From Crocinitomicaceae bacterium (GTDB lineage: Bacteria > Bacteroidota > Bacteroidia > Flavobacteriales_D > Crocinitomicaceae): 64,000 bases of DNA. The stretch covers positions 1-64,000 of the forward strand of contig JAQVCM010000012.1 of the NCBI GenBank assembly GCA_028689775.1, given 5' to 3'. This document shows, piece after piece, positions 44,190 to 53,666 of the stretch (positions within the stretch are counted from its first letter, which is position 1; each line of letters opens with the position of its first letter). The notes under the pieces are model-generated. The model ran no database searches and had not been told where the DNA came from. It saw only the letters and a program-made list of their open reading frames with translations. The position numbers were made by a program, and so were the translations under genes.

Positions 44190-47100
44190 ATGGGAAAAAT
44201 AATTAAAGCTTTGTTTTCAATGCGCATGATGGCATTGGGAATGCTTGTGTTTCTAGTGGCTATCGGAATTGCTACAATGATTGAATCCACTTATGATATT
44301 CAAGCTGCGAAAATAATGATTTATAACGCTTTGTGGTTTGAGATCTTGTTGGTCTATTTAGTGTTAAACCTCATTGCCAATATTTATACACACCGCATGT
44401 TTCAGCGATCGAAAATTGCCATGTTGGTTTTTCACCTTTCTTTCATAATTATCATCATTGGCGCGGGTATAACGCGTCATTTTAGTTTTGAGGGATTGAT
44501 GTTAATTCGAGAAGGTGAATCAACAGATTTACTTTATGCCTCCGAACCGCACGTTTGGTATCGAATTGACGATGAAAAAGGTTTGGTCGCGACAGGTTCG
44601 AAGAAAAAGTACATGTCGGAACAAACCAACAATTACTTTAGCATCAAGGAAAATGTAAAAGGAAGAAAATCGCCAATCAAAATTGAATATGTCGACTTTC
44701 ACAAGAGACAAATTGATTCAGTGATGATGAACGACACCATCAAATCAAGTGTTCTTGAGATCGTTATGGGCGGAATGACTTCCAGCTATGTAGGTCAAAA
44801 TGATTATATCATGTTGGGTGGAACGCCGCTTTCTTTTAACAAAAGCGACGGACTTCCTGGAATTGCAGTCACCAAAGTGAATGGAAAGTTAATGGTGAAA
44901 TCGGTTGTTCCGATGCGCTATTTGCCGATGACTGAAATGACAAAATTCCGTCAAGCGGGATTAACGCCGCCAGATTCACTGTACAAACAAGTTCCAACGG
45001 ATTCATTAGTTCCTTTTTTAGCGACTACTTTGTATCAAGTTAATGAAGAACAATTTGTATTCAGAAGTGAAATTCAAAATGCGAAGAAAGCCAAAATGTC
45101 TTCTGGAAAGAAAGATGTTGGTGCAGATGTTCTAACGATAAAAATTACGGATGGAGATCAAACCATGTTGTATGATTTAGAAGGTGGAATGGGACAAATT
45201 CCTTCACACCATAAATTTATTTTCAACGGATTAACCTACCAAATGGAATACGGTTCTACTTTATTCCAATTGCCGTTCAAAGTTCAATGTAACGATTTCC
45301 AGTTGGATACTTATCCTGGTTCTGACGTAGCTTCTTCTTTTGCGAGTGAAGTGACCATTTTAGATCCTGCAAATAATTACAAAAGACACCAACGTATTTT
45401 TATGAACAATGTAATGGATTACAATGGTTTTCGATTTTTCCAATCTGCCTACGATTTAGATGATCCAGCAACACCAGAAAATGAAGAAGGAACTCGTTTG
45501 AGTGTCAACCAAGATTGGTGGGGAACCAACGTTACGTATTTAGGATATTTATTAATGGGAATCGGTATGTTCTTATCTATTTTTGCGCCGGTAGGACGTT
45601 TCCAAGATGTACTTGGGAAAATTAAAAAATCAAGACAACGTCGTGAATCTTCGTTGATGATTTTGATTTTAGTTTCTTTGTCTTTGACGTTCGGAACTAC
45701 AAATGCGTATGCGCAAGTTGATCCGCATGCGGGACACAACCACGCTCCAGGCGAAGGACATGACCACGAAGATCATACAGGTCACAACCACGCTCCAGGA
45801 GAAGGGCACGGACAAGCAGATCAGCATTCACAAGAAATTGTGGACATGCATACCAAGCCTGAAAAACCAATTTATAGAGTCATTTCAGAAAAGCATTCAG
45901 AAGAATTAGCAACTTTGCTTGTTCAAGATTTTAGAGGACGTATCATTCCATTTCACACGATGTGTAATGAATTGTTGATTAAAATTTCTGGTGAAAATAC
46001 GTACCAAGGAAAAAATGCAGTTCAAGTGGTGATGAGCATGCACATGTATCCAGATTATTGGGTTACACAGAAAGTTATCAATGTTCCAAAAGCTGTTCAA
46101 GAGCGTTTAAAAATAGGCGCTACGGTAAGTTATATGGACTTAACCAACTTAAAAACAGGAGACAACAAGTATCTAGCTGAATATAACGCTTCACATCAAA
46201 AATTAGAATCTAAACGCGATGAGTTTGAAAAGAAAATCATCAAATTGGTAGAAAAGTATCAAGTGTTACAAGCCTTCATGAGTTGGGGGTATATGAAATT
46301 AATTCCGATGCCAAACGATCCGAGTCAAATGTGGCACGTTCCTCTGGAAGATGAATTGATGAAAGTAGACACAACTGCTTCGATGATGACTCTGCGATAT
46401 TTAGCATCTTTGGATGAAGGCGCAAGAAATAATAATTTTGCGAAAGCAAGCACCTTGTTATCATCTTTAAAAGCGTTCCAAAGAAGTGTTTCTAATGAAG
46501 ATATTTTGCCAACTGAAAAACACGTTGACGTTGAGATTTCATACAATAAGATGCATATTTTCAAAAATGCGATGAATTCTTATCTTCTAATAGGGTTTGT
46601 GTTACTGATTCTTTTCTTTGTGCGGATTTTCATCAAACCTACAGCTAAATCAGAACGACTTTTCAAAAGATTATCCATTCCGTTTATTGTTGCAATGGTA
46701 ATCACATTCATATACCACGGATTAGGATTGTTAGCTCGTTCATACATTTCGGGTCACGCACCTTGGAGTGATGGTTATGAAGCTGTTATTTTCATTGCGT
46801 GGGTAACGATGCTTGCAGGATTTGTATTTTCTAGAAAAAACCCAGTGGTGCTAGCGGGAACAGCGGTATTGGCGTTCTTCATGATCTTCGTTACTGAATT
46901 AAACTTATTAGATCCAGAAATTTCACCTTTACAACCGGTTCTTAAATCGTATTGGTTGATGATTCACGTAGCAGTGATCACCGGAAGTTACGGATTCTTA
47001 GGTCTAGGAGCAATTTTAGGGTTGTTGAATAAAATCCTATACATCTTTAGAACAAAATTAAACGGAAAACGAATTACAGCGCACATTCACGAAATTTCTT

Positions 47101-47729
47101 ACATTTCAGAAATGACGATGACAATTGGTTTGTTCATGTTGACCATCGGAACTTTCCTTGGTGGAATTTGGGCAAACGAATCTTGGGGTAGATATTGGGG
47201 TTGGGATCCAAAAGAAACCTGGGCATTGGTTTCTGTATTGGTATATGCCGTTTTATTACACTTGCGTTTCATACCAAAATTGAGTGATAAATTTACATTC
47301 AACTTGGTTAGTTTTTGGAGTTATGCAGCGATTTTATTTACCTTCTTTGGAGTAAACTTTTATTTAGTGGGACTTCATTCTTACGCACAAGGAGAAGGTT
47401 TAGGCGTTGTTCCAGATTGGATTTTCTGGGCTTGTTTTGGATTCTATGTTCTTTCAGAAATCGCTGCTGTTCAGTTCCAGTTGTACAAGCAAGATGCTTC
47501 CAAAGTAAATTTGAAACATTTTATTAGAAAAGCAATTATAACTTCTGGGATTTTATACATCGTAGCGATTCTTCAAATGTGGTTAATCGAGCGCCGTTTT
47601 GATGCAGATGCTTTGTTATCCTATACGAAGATTGTTGGATTGGTATTAATCGTTATTGCTGCGATGTTTGCTTTTGCAACCTTGCGTGTTAAGAACGAAA
47701 ACATCCCAAACAAAGCAGATTTAAACTAG
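44190..47729 (+). CDS. ccsBA: ResB-CcsA fusion (system II cytochrome c synthase)
   Basis: The 1179-residue membrane protein fuses an N-terminal ResB/CcsB region (three helices, then a large periplasmic domain) to a C-terminal CcsA region with the haem-handling WWD-type motif GGIWANESWGRYWGWDPKETWALV, and conserved His residues (YHGLGLLAR, LVGLHSY). It carries haem across the membrane and attaches it to apocytochromes c. Between the halves is a signal-like helix ending NAYAQ followed by a His-rich duplicated stretch (DPHAGHNHAPGEGH..., about residues 510-550). bshB1 starts 18 nt downstream. Confidence 0.93.
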   Translation: MGKIIKALFSMRMMALGMLVFLVAIGIATMIESTYDIQAAKIMIYNALWFEILLVYLVLNLIANIYTHRMFQRSKIAMLVFHLSFIIIIIGAGITRHFSFEGLMLIREGESTDLLYASEPHVWYRIDDEKGLVATGSKKKYMSEQTNNYFSIKENVKGRKSPIKIEYVDFHKRQIDSVMMNDTIKSSVLEIVMGGMTSSYVGQNDYIMLGGTPLSFNKSDGLPGIAVTKVNGKLMVKSVVPMRYLPMTEMTKFRQAGLTPPDSLYKQVPTDSLVPFLATTLYQVNEEQFVFRSEIQNAKKAKMSSGKKDVGADVLTIKITDGDQTMLYDLEGGMGQIPSHHKFIFNGLTYQMEYGSTLFQLPFKVQCNDFQLDTYPGSDVASSFASEVTILDPANNYKRHQRIFMNNVMDYNGFRFFQSAYDLDDPATPENEEGTRLSVNQDWWGTNVTYLGYLLMGIGMFLSIFAPVGRFQDVLGKIKKSRQRRESSLMILILVSLSLTFGTTNAYAQVDPHAGHNHAPGEGHDHEDHTGHNHAPGEGHGQADQHSQEIVDMHTKPEKPIYRVISEKHSEELATLLVQDFRGRIIPFHTMCNELLIKISGENTYQGKNAVQVVMSMHMYPDYWVTQKVINVPKAVQERLKIGATVSYMDLTNLKTGDNKYLAEYNASHQKLESKRDEFEKKIIKLVEKYQVLQAFMSWGYMKLIPMPNDPSQMWHVPLEDELMKVDTTASMMTLRYLASLDEGARNNNFAKASTLLSSLKAFQRSVSNEDILPTEKHVDVEISYNKMHIFKNAMNSYLLIGFVLLILFFVRIFIKPTAKSERLFKRLSIPFIVAMVITFIYHGLGLLARSYISGHAPWSDGYEAVIFIAWVTMLAGFVFSRKNPVVLAGTAVLAFFMIFVTELNLLDPEISPLQPVLKSYWLMIHVAVITGSYGFLGLGAILGLLNKILYIFRTKLNGKRITAHIHEISYISEMTMTIGLFMLTIGTFLGGIWANESWGRYWGWDPKETWALVSVLVYAVLLHLRFIPKLSDKFTFNLVSFWSYAAILFTFFGVNFYLVGLHSYAQGEGLGVVPDWIFWACFGFYVLSEIAAVQFQLYKQDASKVNLKHFIRKAIITSGILYIVAILQMWLIERRFDADALLSYTKIVGLVLIVIAAMFAFATLRVKNENIPNKADLN
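45724..45835 (+). repeat. In-frame duplicated His-rich repeat within ccsBA
   Basis: Two near-identical DNA copies of about 30 nt encode GHNHAPGEGH separated by DHEDHT. The repeat lies in the periplasmic linker of the fused protein and would bind metals. Confidence 0.8.
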
Positions 47730-47747
47730 ACATTTAAGAGGTATTAT

Positions 47748-48464
47748 ATGAAAGTCGATATTCTAGCTTTTGCAGCACATCCAGATGACATCGAAATCAG
47801 TTCTTCTGGTACAGTTTTGAAACACATTCAGCAAGGTAAAACAGTTGCTATTGTTGACTTGACAGGAGGTGAATTGGGTTCTAGAGGAACGATCGATACA
47901 CGTCGCGAAGAAGCAAAAGCTTCCAGTGAAATCCTTGGATTGTCGGATCGAGTAAATTTAGGAATGGCAGATGGCTTTTTTGAGCACAACGAAGCGAATT
48001 TACGCTTGGTAATTGAGCAAATTAGACATTTCAAGCCAGAAATCGTTTTGGCAAATGCTGTTTCAGACAGACATCCAGATCACGGGAAAGGAAGTAAATT
48101 AGTTTCAGAAGCTTGTTTCCTTGCAGGTTTGATGAAAATTGAAACGAGCTACAACGGCGAAGTTCAAAAAGCGCACCGACCAAAAGCGGTTTACCATTAC
48201 ATTCAAGATCGACACATTGAACCTGATTTTGTTGTGGATGTTTCTGATTTTGTAGAACAGAAAATCGCAGCGATTAAAGCCTATAAAACGCAATTCTTCG
48301 ATCCAAATTCCAAAGAACCAAAAACGCCCATTTCAGGTGAAGAATTCTTTGATTCAATTTATGGAAGAATGTCCAATTTCGGCAGGCAAATCGGTGTTGA
48401 ATACGCAGAAGGATTTACGGTTGAAAGATATATTGGAGTCAATGACATGTTTGATTTGATATAG
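47748..48464 (+). CDS. bshB1: Bacillithiol biosynthesis deacetylase BshB1
   Basis: The 238-residue LmbE-family zinc hydrolase removes the acetyl group from GlcNAc-malate in bacillithiol synthesis. Motifs are AAHPDDIEISSSGT (His-Pro-Asp-Asp), DLTGGELGSRGT, NLGMADGFF and NAVSDRHPDHGKGS. The close fit to BshB1 suggests the cell uses bacillithiol as a thiol buffer. It follows the ccsBA gene closely, and both touch periplasm/redox biology, although they need not share regulation. Confidence 0.93.
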   Translation: MKVDILAFAAHPDDIEISSSGTVLKHIQQGKTVAIVDLTGGELGSRGTIDTRREEAKASSEILGLSDRVNLGMADGFFEHNEANLRLVIEQIRHFKPEIVLANAVSDRHPDHGKGSKLVSEACFLAGLMKIETSYNGEVQKAHRPKAVYHYIQDRHIEPDFVVDVSDFVEQKIAAIKAYKTQFFDPNSKEPKTPISGEEFFDSIYGRMSNFGRQIGVEYAEGFTVERYIGVNDMFDLI

Positions 48465-48491
48465 ATACGCAATGCATTGCATATTTAAACA

Positions 48492-48522
48492 AAAATGGTC
48501 CACCAAAGGTGGACCATTTTGT
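48492..48522 (+). terminator. Intrinsic terminator of bshB1
   Basis: AAAATGGTCCACC pairs with GGTGGACCATTTT around AAA. It lies 30 nt after the bshB1 stop; a GCAATGCATTGC hairpin core lies in between. Confidence 0.85.
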
Positions 48523-48626
48523 TTTACAAAATAAACGGAATGCATTAAAAATAATTCTTCTCCACTTCTCCACGCAAGCTGTCTTTCCAGAGAATTTCAA
48601 TAGAAATGTAAGGGTTCTTTTTTGAT

Positions 48627-48660
48627 CCAAAAAAAGCCCCGAACGATGTCGAGGCTTTTT
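48627..48660 (-). terminator. Intrinsic terminator of the ABC exporter gene
   Basis: AAAAAGCC(C)CGA pairs with TCG(A)GGCTTTTT. The A-run on the plus strand supplies the minus-strand T-tract, 69 nt after the exporter stop. Confidence 0.8.
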
Positions 48661-48728
48661 ATATGTATTCGATTTTTGTTGTAGTTTGAAGCGAGCGACG
48701 ACCGAATTCGCATCGCAGCTTACCAATA

Positions 48729-50537
48729 TCACTGTTGCATCTGCAAGCTCACCAAATTGGCATAAATGCCTTCTTCGATTGCGAGTAATTCTTGGTGTTT
48801 ACCTTGTTCTGCAATTTGTCCATTGTCAATCACATAAATTTTATCCGCATTGCGAATGGTAGATAAACGGTGCGCGATCACAAACGAAGTTCTTCCTTTC
48901 ATCAAGGTTTCCAACGCTTCTTGAACTAGTTTTTCAGATTCAGAATCTAATGCTGATGTTGCTTCATCCAAGATTAAAATTGCAGGATTTTTAAGCAATG
49001 CTCTTGCAATCGCGATGCGTTGTTTTTGTCCACCCGAAAGTTGAATTCCACGATCTCCAACTTGCGTTTCAAATTGTTCTGGAAAACTGTTGATGAATTC
49101 CAACGCATTTGCTTGCTTAGCCGCTTGGAAAACTTCTTCTTCAGTTGCATCCGGGCGACCATAAGCAATGTTTTCACGGATCGATCCAGCGAATAATAGT
49201 ACCTCTTGCGGAACCAGTGCAATGTGCGAACGTAAATATTCAATGTCGATGTCTTTCGTATCAACTCCGTCGAATGAAAGTACACCAGAAGTCGTGTCAA
49301 AGAAACGCAATAGGAGCGAAGCAATGGTTGATTTACCAGCACCGGACGAGCCTACTAAAGCAATCGTTTCGTTGGGTTCTGCGGAAAGTGTGATCGATTG
49401 TAAAACTTCAATGTCTGGACGCTGCGGATAGTGAAAACGAACATCCTTGAATTGTACTTTCCCCGTGATCATCGGTTTTTGCGTTCCTTTCAAAATTTCT
49501 TTTTCACTTGGTGTGTGAATGATCGTCATCAAGTTTTCTGTCGAACCAACTGCTTTTTGAATGTTGGCATATAATTCTGGTAAAGATCCAATCGATGCAC
49601 CCATCATCACAGTTAACATGATAAAGGAATAGAAGTTCTGATTGCTCAATGTTGGATTAACACCTTGCGTCATCAGCAAACCTTGCCAGATGATGAAAAC
49701 GATTGCACCGAACAAACAAAATACAATGAACGAGATGAAAAGACCTCTCCAAATACCACTTTTGATATTCAATCTTTTAATTTCGTCAATGCTTTCTCTG
49801 TATTTTAGCAAGGTGAAAATTTCATTGGTAAAGGATTTAACATTGGAAATTCCTGTCAAGTTTTCTTCAATGATTACATTCGAAGCAGCAGTTTCTGTTT
49901 GTGCTTTTGCAGAAAGTTTTTTGATGAATCGTCCAAAGATTACCGCGATGATTGCCATTACGGGAACCGTTGCCAACATAATCAAAGCTAATTTCATGGA
50001 TAAAATTCCCAAAAAGATAATTCCTCCTACAACAATTACGATTTGTCTGAAAAATTCTGCAATCGTCGTTCTCAAGGTTTCTTGCAATTGAACGATGTCC
50101 GAAGAAATGCGTGAAGTCAACTCACCAACTTTATTCTTATTGAAGAAATCCATTGGCATGTATATCAGACGAGAGAATGCATCGTAGCGGATATCGCGCA
50201 ATGCCTTTTCGGTTACATTTGTAAAAATAACCACTCTAAAATATGACGTAATTGACTGAATTGCAAACAGAATGAATAATGCCCCCGCTACTTTGTTGAT
50301 GTTGTTTAAATCAATTAATCCAACCGCTTCTTCGCTGCTTTTTGGAGTCCCTGCACTTCCTAAAAGTTGACCTAATAATAGCGGAAAGATCAATCCTGCG
50401 GTTGTGGATAAGATTAAGAAAACCCATCCGATGGAGAAGGAAAGTCTGTAAGGTTTGAGGTATTTGAATACACCTTTTGCCTTTTTGATTTCTTCTTTGG
50501 TCAATTTAATTTTTTTTTCTCGTTTTTTAGCTGCCAT
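48729..50537 (-). CDS. ABC exporter, fused membrane and ATPase domains
   Basis: From ATG 50537 the product has about 602 residues: a six-helix membrane domain (about 25-330) and an ATPase with Walker A GSSGAGKSTI, Q-loop VPQEVLLF, signature LSGGQKQRIAIARALL, Walker B ILILDEATSALD and the H-loop in VIAHRLSTI. It belongs to the MsbA/multidrug exporter type; lipid or drug export is possible but the substrate is unknown. The longer frame from 50555 adds only six residues. Confidence 0.92.
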   Translation of the reverse strand: MAAKKREKKIKLTKEEIKKAKGVFKYLKPYRLSFSIGWVFLILSTTAGLIFPLLLGQLLGSAGTPKSSEEAVGLIDLNNINKVAGALFILFAIQSITSYFRVVIFTNVTEKALRDIRYDAFSRLIYMPMDFFNKNKVGELTSRISSDIVQLQETLRTTIAEFFRQIVIVVGGIIFLGILSMKLALIMLATVPVMAIIAVIFGRFIKKLSAKAQTETAASNVIIEENLTGISNVKSFTNEIFTLLKYRESIDEIKRLNIKSGIWRGLFISFIVFCLFGAIVFIIWQGLLMTQGVNPTLSNQNFYSFIMLTVMMGASIGSLPELYANIQKAVGSTENLMTIIHTPSEKEILKGTQKPMITGKVQFKDVRFHYPQRPDIEVLQSITLSAEPNETIALVGSSGAGKSTIASLLLRFFDTTSGVLSFDGVDTKDIDIEYLRSHIALVPQEVLLFAGSIRENIAYGRPDATEEEVFQAAKQANALEFINSFPEQFETQVGDRGIQLSGGQKQRIAIARALLKNPAILILDEATSALDSESEKLVQEALETLMKGRTSFVIAHRLSTIRNADKIYVIDNGQIAEQGKHQELLAIEEGIYANLVSLQMQQ

Positions 50538-50633
50538 GTGGGAATTTTTTGTCAATTTTGTGCTCTGAAATCAGTGCAAAAATACACTTTGTTAATTGAT
50601 TTTAATGAACATTTAAAGATTTTAATAAATAGG

Positions 50634-50664
50634 TTTGGATAGAAAGAAATTTTATATATCTTTG
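50634..50664 (+). promoter_or_regulatory. Promoter of rpmH (-33 and -7)
   Basis: TTTG at 50634-50637 and TATCTTTG at 50657-50664 are separated by 19 nt, the expected Bacteroidetes spacing. It is the clearest promoter in the window. Confidence 0.8.
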
Positions 50665-50704
50665 CAGTCCGAAATTTAAAGAACTTAATTAAAGATATAG
50701 GATT

Positions 50705-50869
50705 ATGGCAATGAAAAGAACGTTTCAACCGTCGCTTAAGAAAAGAATGAACAAGCACGGTTTCCGAAGTAGAATGGCAACGGTTAGTGGTAGAAAAATT
50801 ATAGCTGCTCGTCGTGCTAAAGGAAGAAAGAAATTGACTGTTTCTAGCGAGTCTAGTCACAAACGTTAA
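50705..50869 (+). CDS. rpmH: Ribosomal protein L34
   Basis: The 54-residue basic protein [20 protein letters not shown]... is the smallest large-subunit ribosomal protein. The [28 protein letters not shown] core is almost identical to the family. Start ATG 50705 follows a strong promoter by 40 nt; a second ATG two codons later may also work. A terminator follows. In many bacteria rpmH sits beside rnpA/dnaA, but here its neighbours are an ABC exporter and a MutS-like gene. Confidence 0.95.
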   Translation: MAMKRTFQPSLKKRMNKHGFRSRMATVSGRKIIAARRAKGRKKLTVSSESSHKR

Positions 50870-50892
50870 TCTTTTCTTTTGTCAAGATATTG

Positions 50893-50923
50893 AGAGCTGT
50901 TTCGAAAGATTCAGCTCTTTTTT
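50893..50923 (+). terminator. Intrinsic terminator of rpmH
   Basis: AGAGCTG pairs with CAGCTCT around a 12-nt loop and ends with six T. Confidence 0.82.
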
Positions 50924-51026
50924 CGTTTGAAATTACCTGAAATGCGGATGATGCGATCTTTTTAATTGTTTCACAAGAATTCAGGTGTCTGAAAATCAAT
51001 TCCTTAAAACTTATACTTAAAAGTAC

Positions 51027-52793
51027 ATGTCTCCAACTGATTTCTATCAAAATAGAATTGTTTTTGCTGAAGGTGAAATCAATTTAGCACGTAAAAAAGT
51101 GCAACTGTATACATTTTTACGTTTATTGGTTTTTGTAGCATTAGGAGTTTCCCTCTATTTTTCTTGGGGAATTGCTTCTTTATTTTTCACCGTTTTTTTT
51201 ATTGGAATGGCTATTTTCCTAAGAATGGTCAGTATCTCAGTAGATGCGAAGTTGAAATTAGAAAAAGCAAAAGAACTGAAGAACATCAATGAGTCCGAAA
51301 TTTCGGTTTTAAATGGAGATTGGTCCATGTTTGATCGTGGTGCTGAATTTCAGAATGGACAACATGCTTTTTCAAATGATTTAGATGTTTTTGCCAACAA
51401 AGGTATTTTTGGATTTTTGAATCGCACCATTACTGCACGTGGTAAAAAAGCATTGGCAGATTTGTTGTTAAATGGAACGAACGAGACCACACAAAACAAC
51501 GCAATCATCGAAGCTTTATCGAAAGAAATGGAATGGACACAAACCTTTAGAGTATCAGGTTCCATCACCAGTCGAGAGGAAGCAACCCGTTTGTCTGTTG
51601 AACAATTGTTGAAAACGGAAGTTAAAAATCCTTCTTGGGTCAAATGGTTTTGCTTCGTTGTTCCTATTTTAACGATTCCAAGTTTGGTTTTATATCAGCT
51701 GGACCTGATGTCAGGATTGGCATTTACAGGAGTTTTATTAGTTGCTGTTTTACCAATCATGTCGCTTTTGAAGTTTACCAATTTAATTGCGAGTGATTTG
51801 GGTAAATATGAACCTAAAATCGGAATGATGTTGGATCAAATTCAATCTTTGGAACAAATTTCTTCCAACGACCCTAAGTTATTGGAAGTGATTTCTGTTC
51901 TCCGAGGTGCAAATTCGGCAGAATCAGAATTAAAAAAATGGCTTCAAATCAATAAACGGTTTGAAGTTAGAATGAATATTTTGGTTGGTATTCCACTAAA
52001 TATCTTTTTTGCTTGGGATTTATGGCAACGCCTTGCAATTCAGAAGTGGACGGATAAAAATCGAATTGCTTTAGCAAAATGGGAACAGATTTTAAGTGAA
52101 TTAGAAGTGTATATCTCTGGTGCAAATTTGCGTTTCAATTATCCTCAAACGGTTTTTGCTTCTTTTTCAGAACAAAATGAACTGGAATTTAGAAAAATGA
52201 CGCATCCTTTATTGTCGTCAATTAAAGCCGTTTCAAATGACTTACAAATGGACGACCAGAATCAATTCATGATTTTAACTGGTCCAAACATGGCTGGAAA
52301 AAGCACCTATTTAAGAGCTGTGGGTTTAATTTTTGTGATGGCAAATGCAGGATTCCCAGTTTTTGCTGAATCTGTTAAGCTTCCGCGAATGAAGTTGTAT
52401 TCCAGCATGCGAACTTCGGATGATTTATCCAATGAAAGTTCCTATTTCCACGCTGAGTTGACACGCCTGAAATTCATCATGCAAGCTTTGGAGCAAGAAC
52501 AGAAAATCTTCATCTTGTTGGATGAGATTTTGAAAGGAACCAATAGCAAAGACAAAGAAGAAGGTTCTAAAAAGTTTTTGGAGAAATTGCAGAGAATGGG
52601 AGCGAAGGGAATTATTGCTACACACGATTTGTCACTATGCGAACTTTCCAAAGAACATGCTGCATTTTCAAACGGTTATTTTGATTCGATAATCGAGGAG
52701 GAAAATCTCTATTTTGATTACACGTGGAGAAAAGGAGTTTGTCAGAATATGAATGCATCCTTCTTGTTAAAGCAAATGAATTTAGTCGATTAA
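51027..52793 (+). CDS. Membrane-anchored MutS-family ATPase
   Basis: The 588-residue protein begins with two predicted membrane helices (about 28-70), then a MutS-like core without the mismatch-recognition domain, and a C-terminal MutS ATPase: TGPNMAGKSTYLRAVGLI (Walker A), SSMRTSDDLSNESSYFHAEL, ILLDEILKGTNSKDKEEGS (Walker B) and ATHDLSLCEL. Such proteins are annotated MutS in Bacteroidetes but differ from MutS1 and MutS2 (no Smr domain). Their role is not known; membrane location argues against ordinary mismatch repair. Confidence 0.85.
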   Translation: MSPTDFYQNRIVFAEGEINLARKKVQLYTFLRLLVFVALGVSLYFSWGIASLFFTVFFIGMAIFLRMVSISVDAKLKLEKAKELKNINESEISVLNGDWSMFDRGAEFQNGQHAFSNDLDVFANKGIFGFLNRTITARGKKALADLLLNGTNETTQNNAIIEALSKEMEWTQTFRVSGSITSREEATRLSVEQLLKTEVKNPSWVKWFCFVVPILTIPSLVLYQLDLMSGLAFTGVLLVAVLPIMSLLKFTNLIASDLGKYEPKIGMMLDQIQSLEQISSNDPKLLEVISVLRGANSAESELKKWLQINKRFEVRMNILVGIPLNIFFAWDLWQRLAIQKWTDKNRIALAKWEQILSELEVYISGANLRFNYPQTVFASFSEQNELEFRKMTHPLLSSIKAVSNDLQMDDQNQFMILTGPNMAGKSTYLRAVGLIFVMANAGFPVFAESVKLPRMKLYSSMRTSDDLSNESSYFHAELTRLKFIMQALEQEQKIFILLDEILKGTNSKDKEEGSKKFLEKLQRMGAKGIIATHDLSLCELSKEHAAFSNGYFDSIIEEENLYFDYTWRKGVCQNMNASFLLKQMNLVD

Positions 52794-52865
52794 TATCTTC
52801 AAATCTATTTTTTTATTGTAACTTCGAAAAGCAAACAAAAATCAAACTCCTTGATTCTTTACAAT

Positions 52866-53543
52866 ATGAATAGATTAATTTTAGTTTTTACAAGTATTGC
52901 CTTGTCCTTCTGTGTCTTTTCTCAAGATGATGAGTATGATATCGACGAAAACATCTACAGTGACATCAACCCAAAACATTCTTTTTCACTGGAGTTAGGA
53001 TTGCCTGTAATGACATCCAGTAAAGCTTCTCAGTCGATGATGATGGGATTGATAAATTTTGCTCCTTTTTACCAATTTACTTTGCAAAATCACCTTTCAT
53101 TTGGTGCAGGAGTGAATTACAGTTACTTTAGAGCCAATGAATTTAAAGTTCCACAAAAGGTCATTGGAGGTGTTCACAATGTTGGGGCGTTTGTAAAAAT
53201 TGGGCATGAACAGTTCCATTCCATGCGATTTGGTACAACTGCTGCTCTTAAATTAGGATATACTCAATCTTATTTCACGACCGATCTGAATCGGAAGAAG
53301 AATAATGGCGGATCCGTTGCGATTGATGGTGTGTATGTCGAACCAAATTTCGGATTGGTTCTTACCGCAGGAGAATTTATTTCCTACAGTTTTGTTGTTG
53401 GATATGCTTTTCAAGGATATAAATTTAAAACCTCTCATTTAGGAATTGACTCTCAAGGAGGGTTTTCAGCAGCTGATTACAACAGAGGAACCCAATTTAT
53501 GACCTTTGGATTTGGTTTTACGTATTATTTTAAACAGTATTAA
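52866..53543 (+). CDS. Predicted outer-membrane beta-barrel protein
   Basis: From ATG 52866 the product has 225 residues with a signal peptide ending near FCVFSQ. Alternating hydrophobic strands with Gly/aromatic positions and the final FGFGFTYYFKQY suggest an eight- or ten-stranded barrel of the OmpW/PorT-like size. An acidic stretch (DDEYDIDENIYSD) follows the signal. It has no firm family, though similar barrels occur near secretion genes. Confidence 0.65.
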   Translation: MNRLILVFTSIALSFCVFSQDDEYDIDENIYSDINPKHSFSLELGLPVMTSSKASQSMMMGLINFAPFYQFTLQNHLSFGAGVNYSYFRANEFKVPQKVIGGVHNVGAFVKIGHEQFHSMRFGTTAALKLGYTQSYFTTDLNRKKNNGGSVAIDGVYVEPNFGLVLTAGEFISYSFVVGYAFQGYKFKTSHLGIDSQGGFSAADYNRGTQFMTFGFGFTYYFKQY

Positions 53544-53545
53544 TC

Positions 53546-53562
53546 TGAGTTCGATTGTAAAT
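53546..53562 (+). repeat. Copy of the CTGAGTTCGATT dispersed repeat
   Basis: CTGAGTTCGATTGTAAA follows the outer-membrane protein stop by a few bases and matches the end of the unit at 10142-10352. Confidence 0.55.
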
Positions 53563-53666
53563 ATTAATCAGATTACCAAATTGTTCAAAAACCGCTTTTA
53601 AAAACATGCAACTAAAAATGCATTCCACACGTCTACCCTTCATAAGTTACATCAAAACAAAATAAA

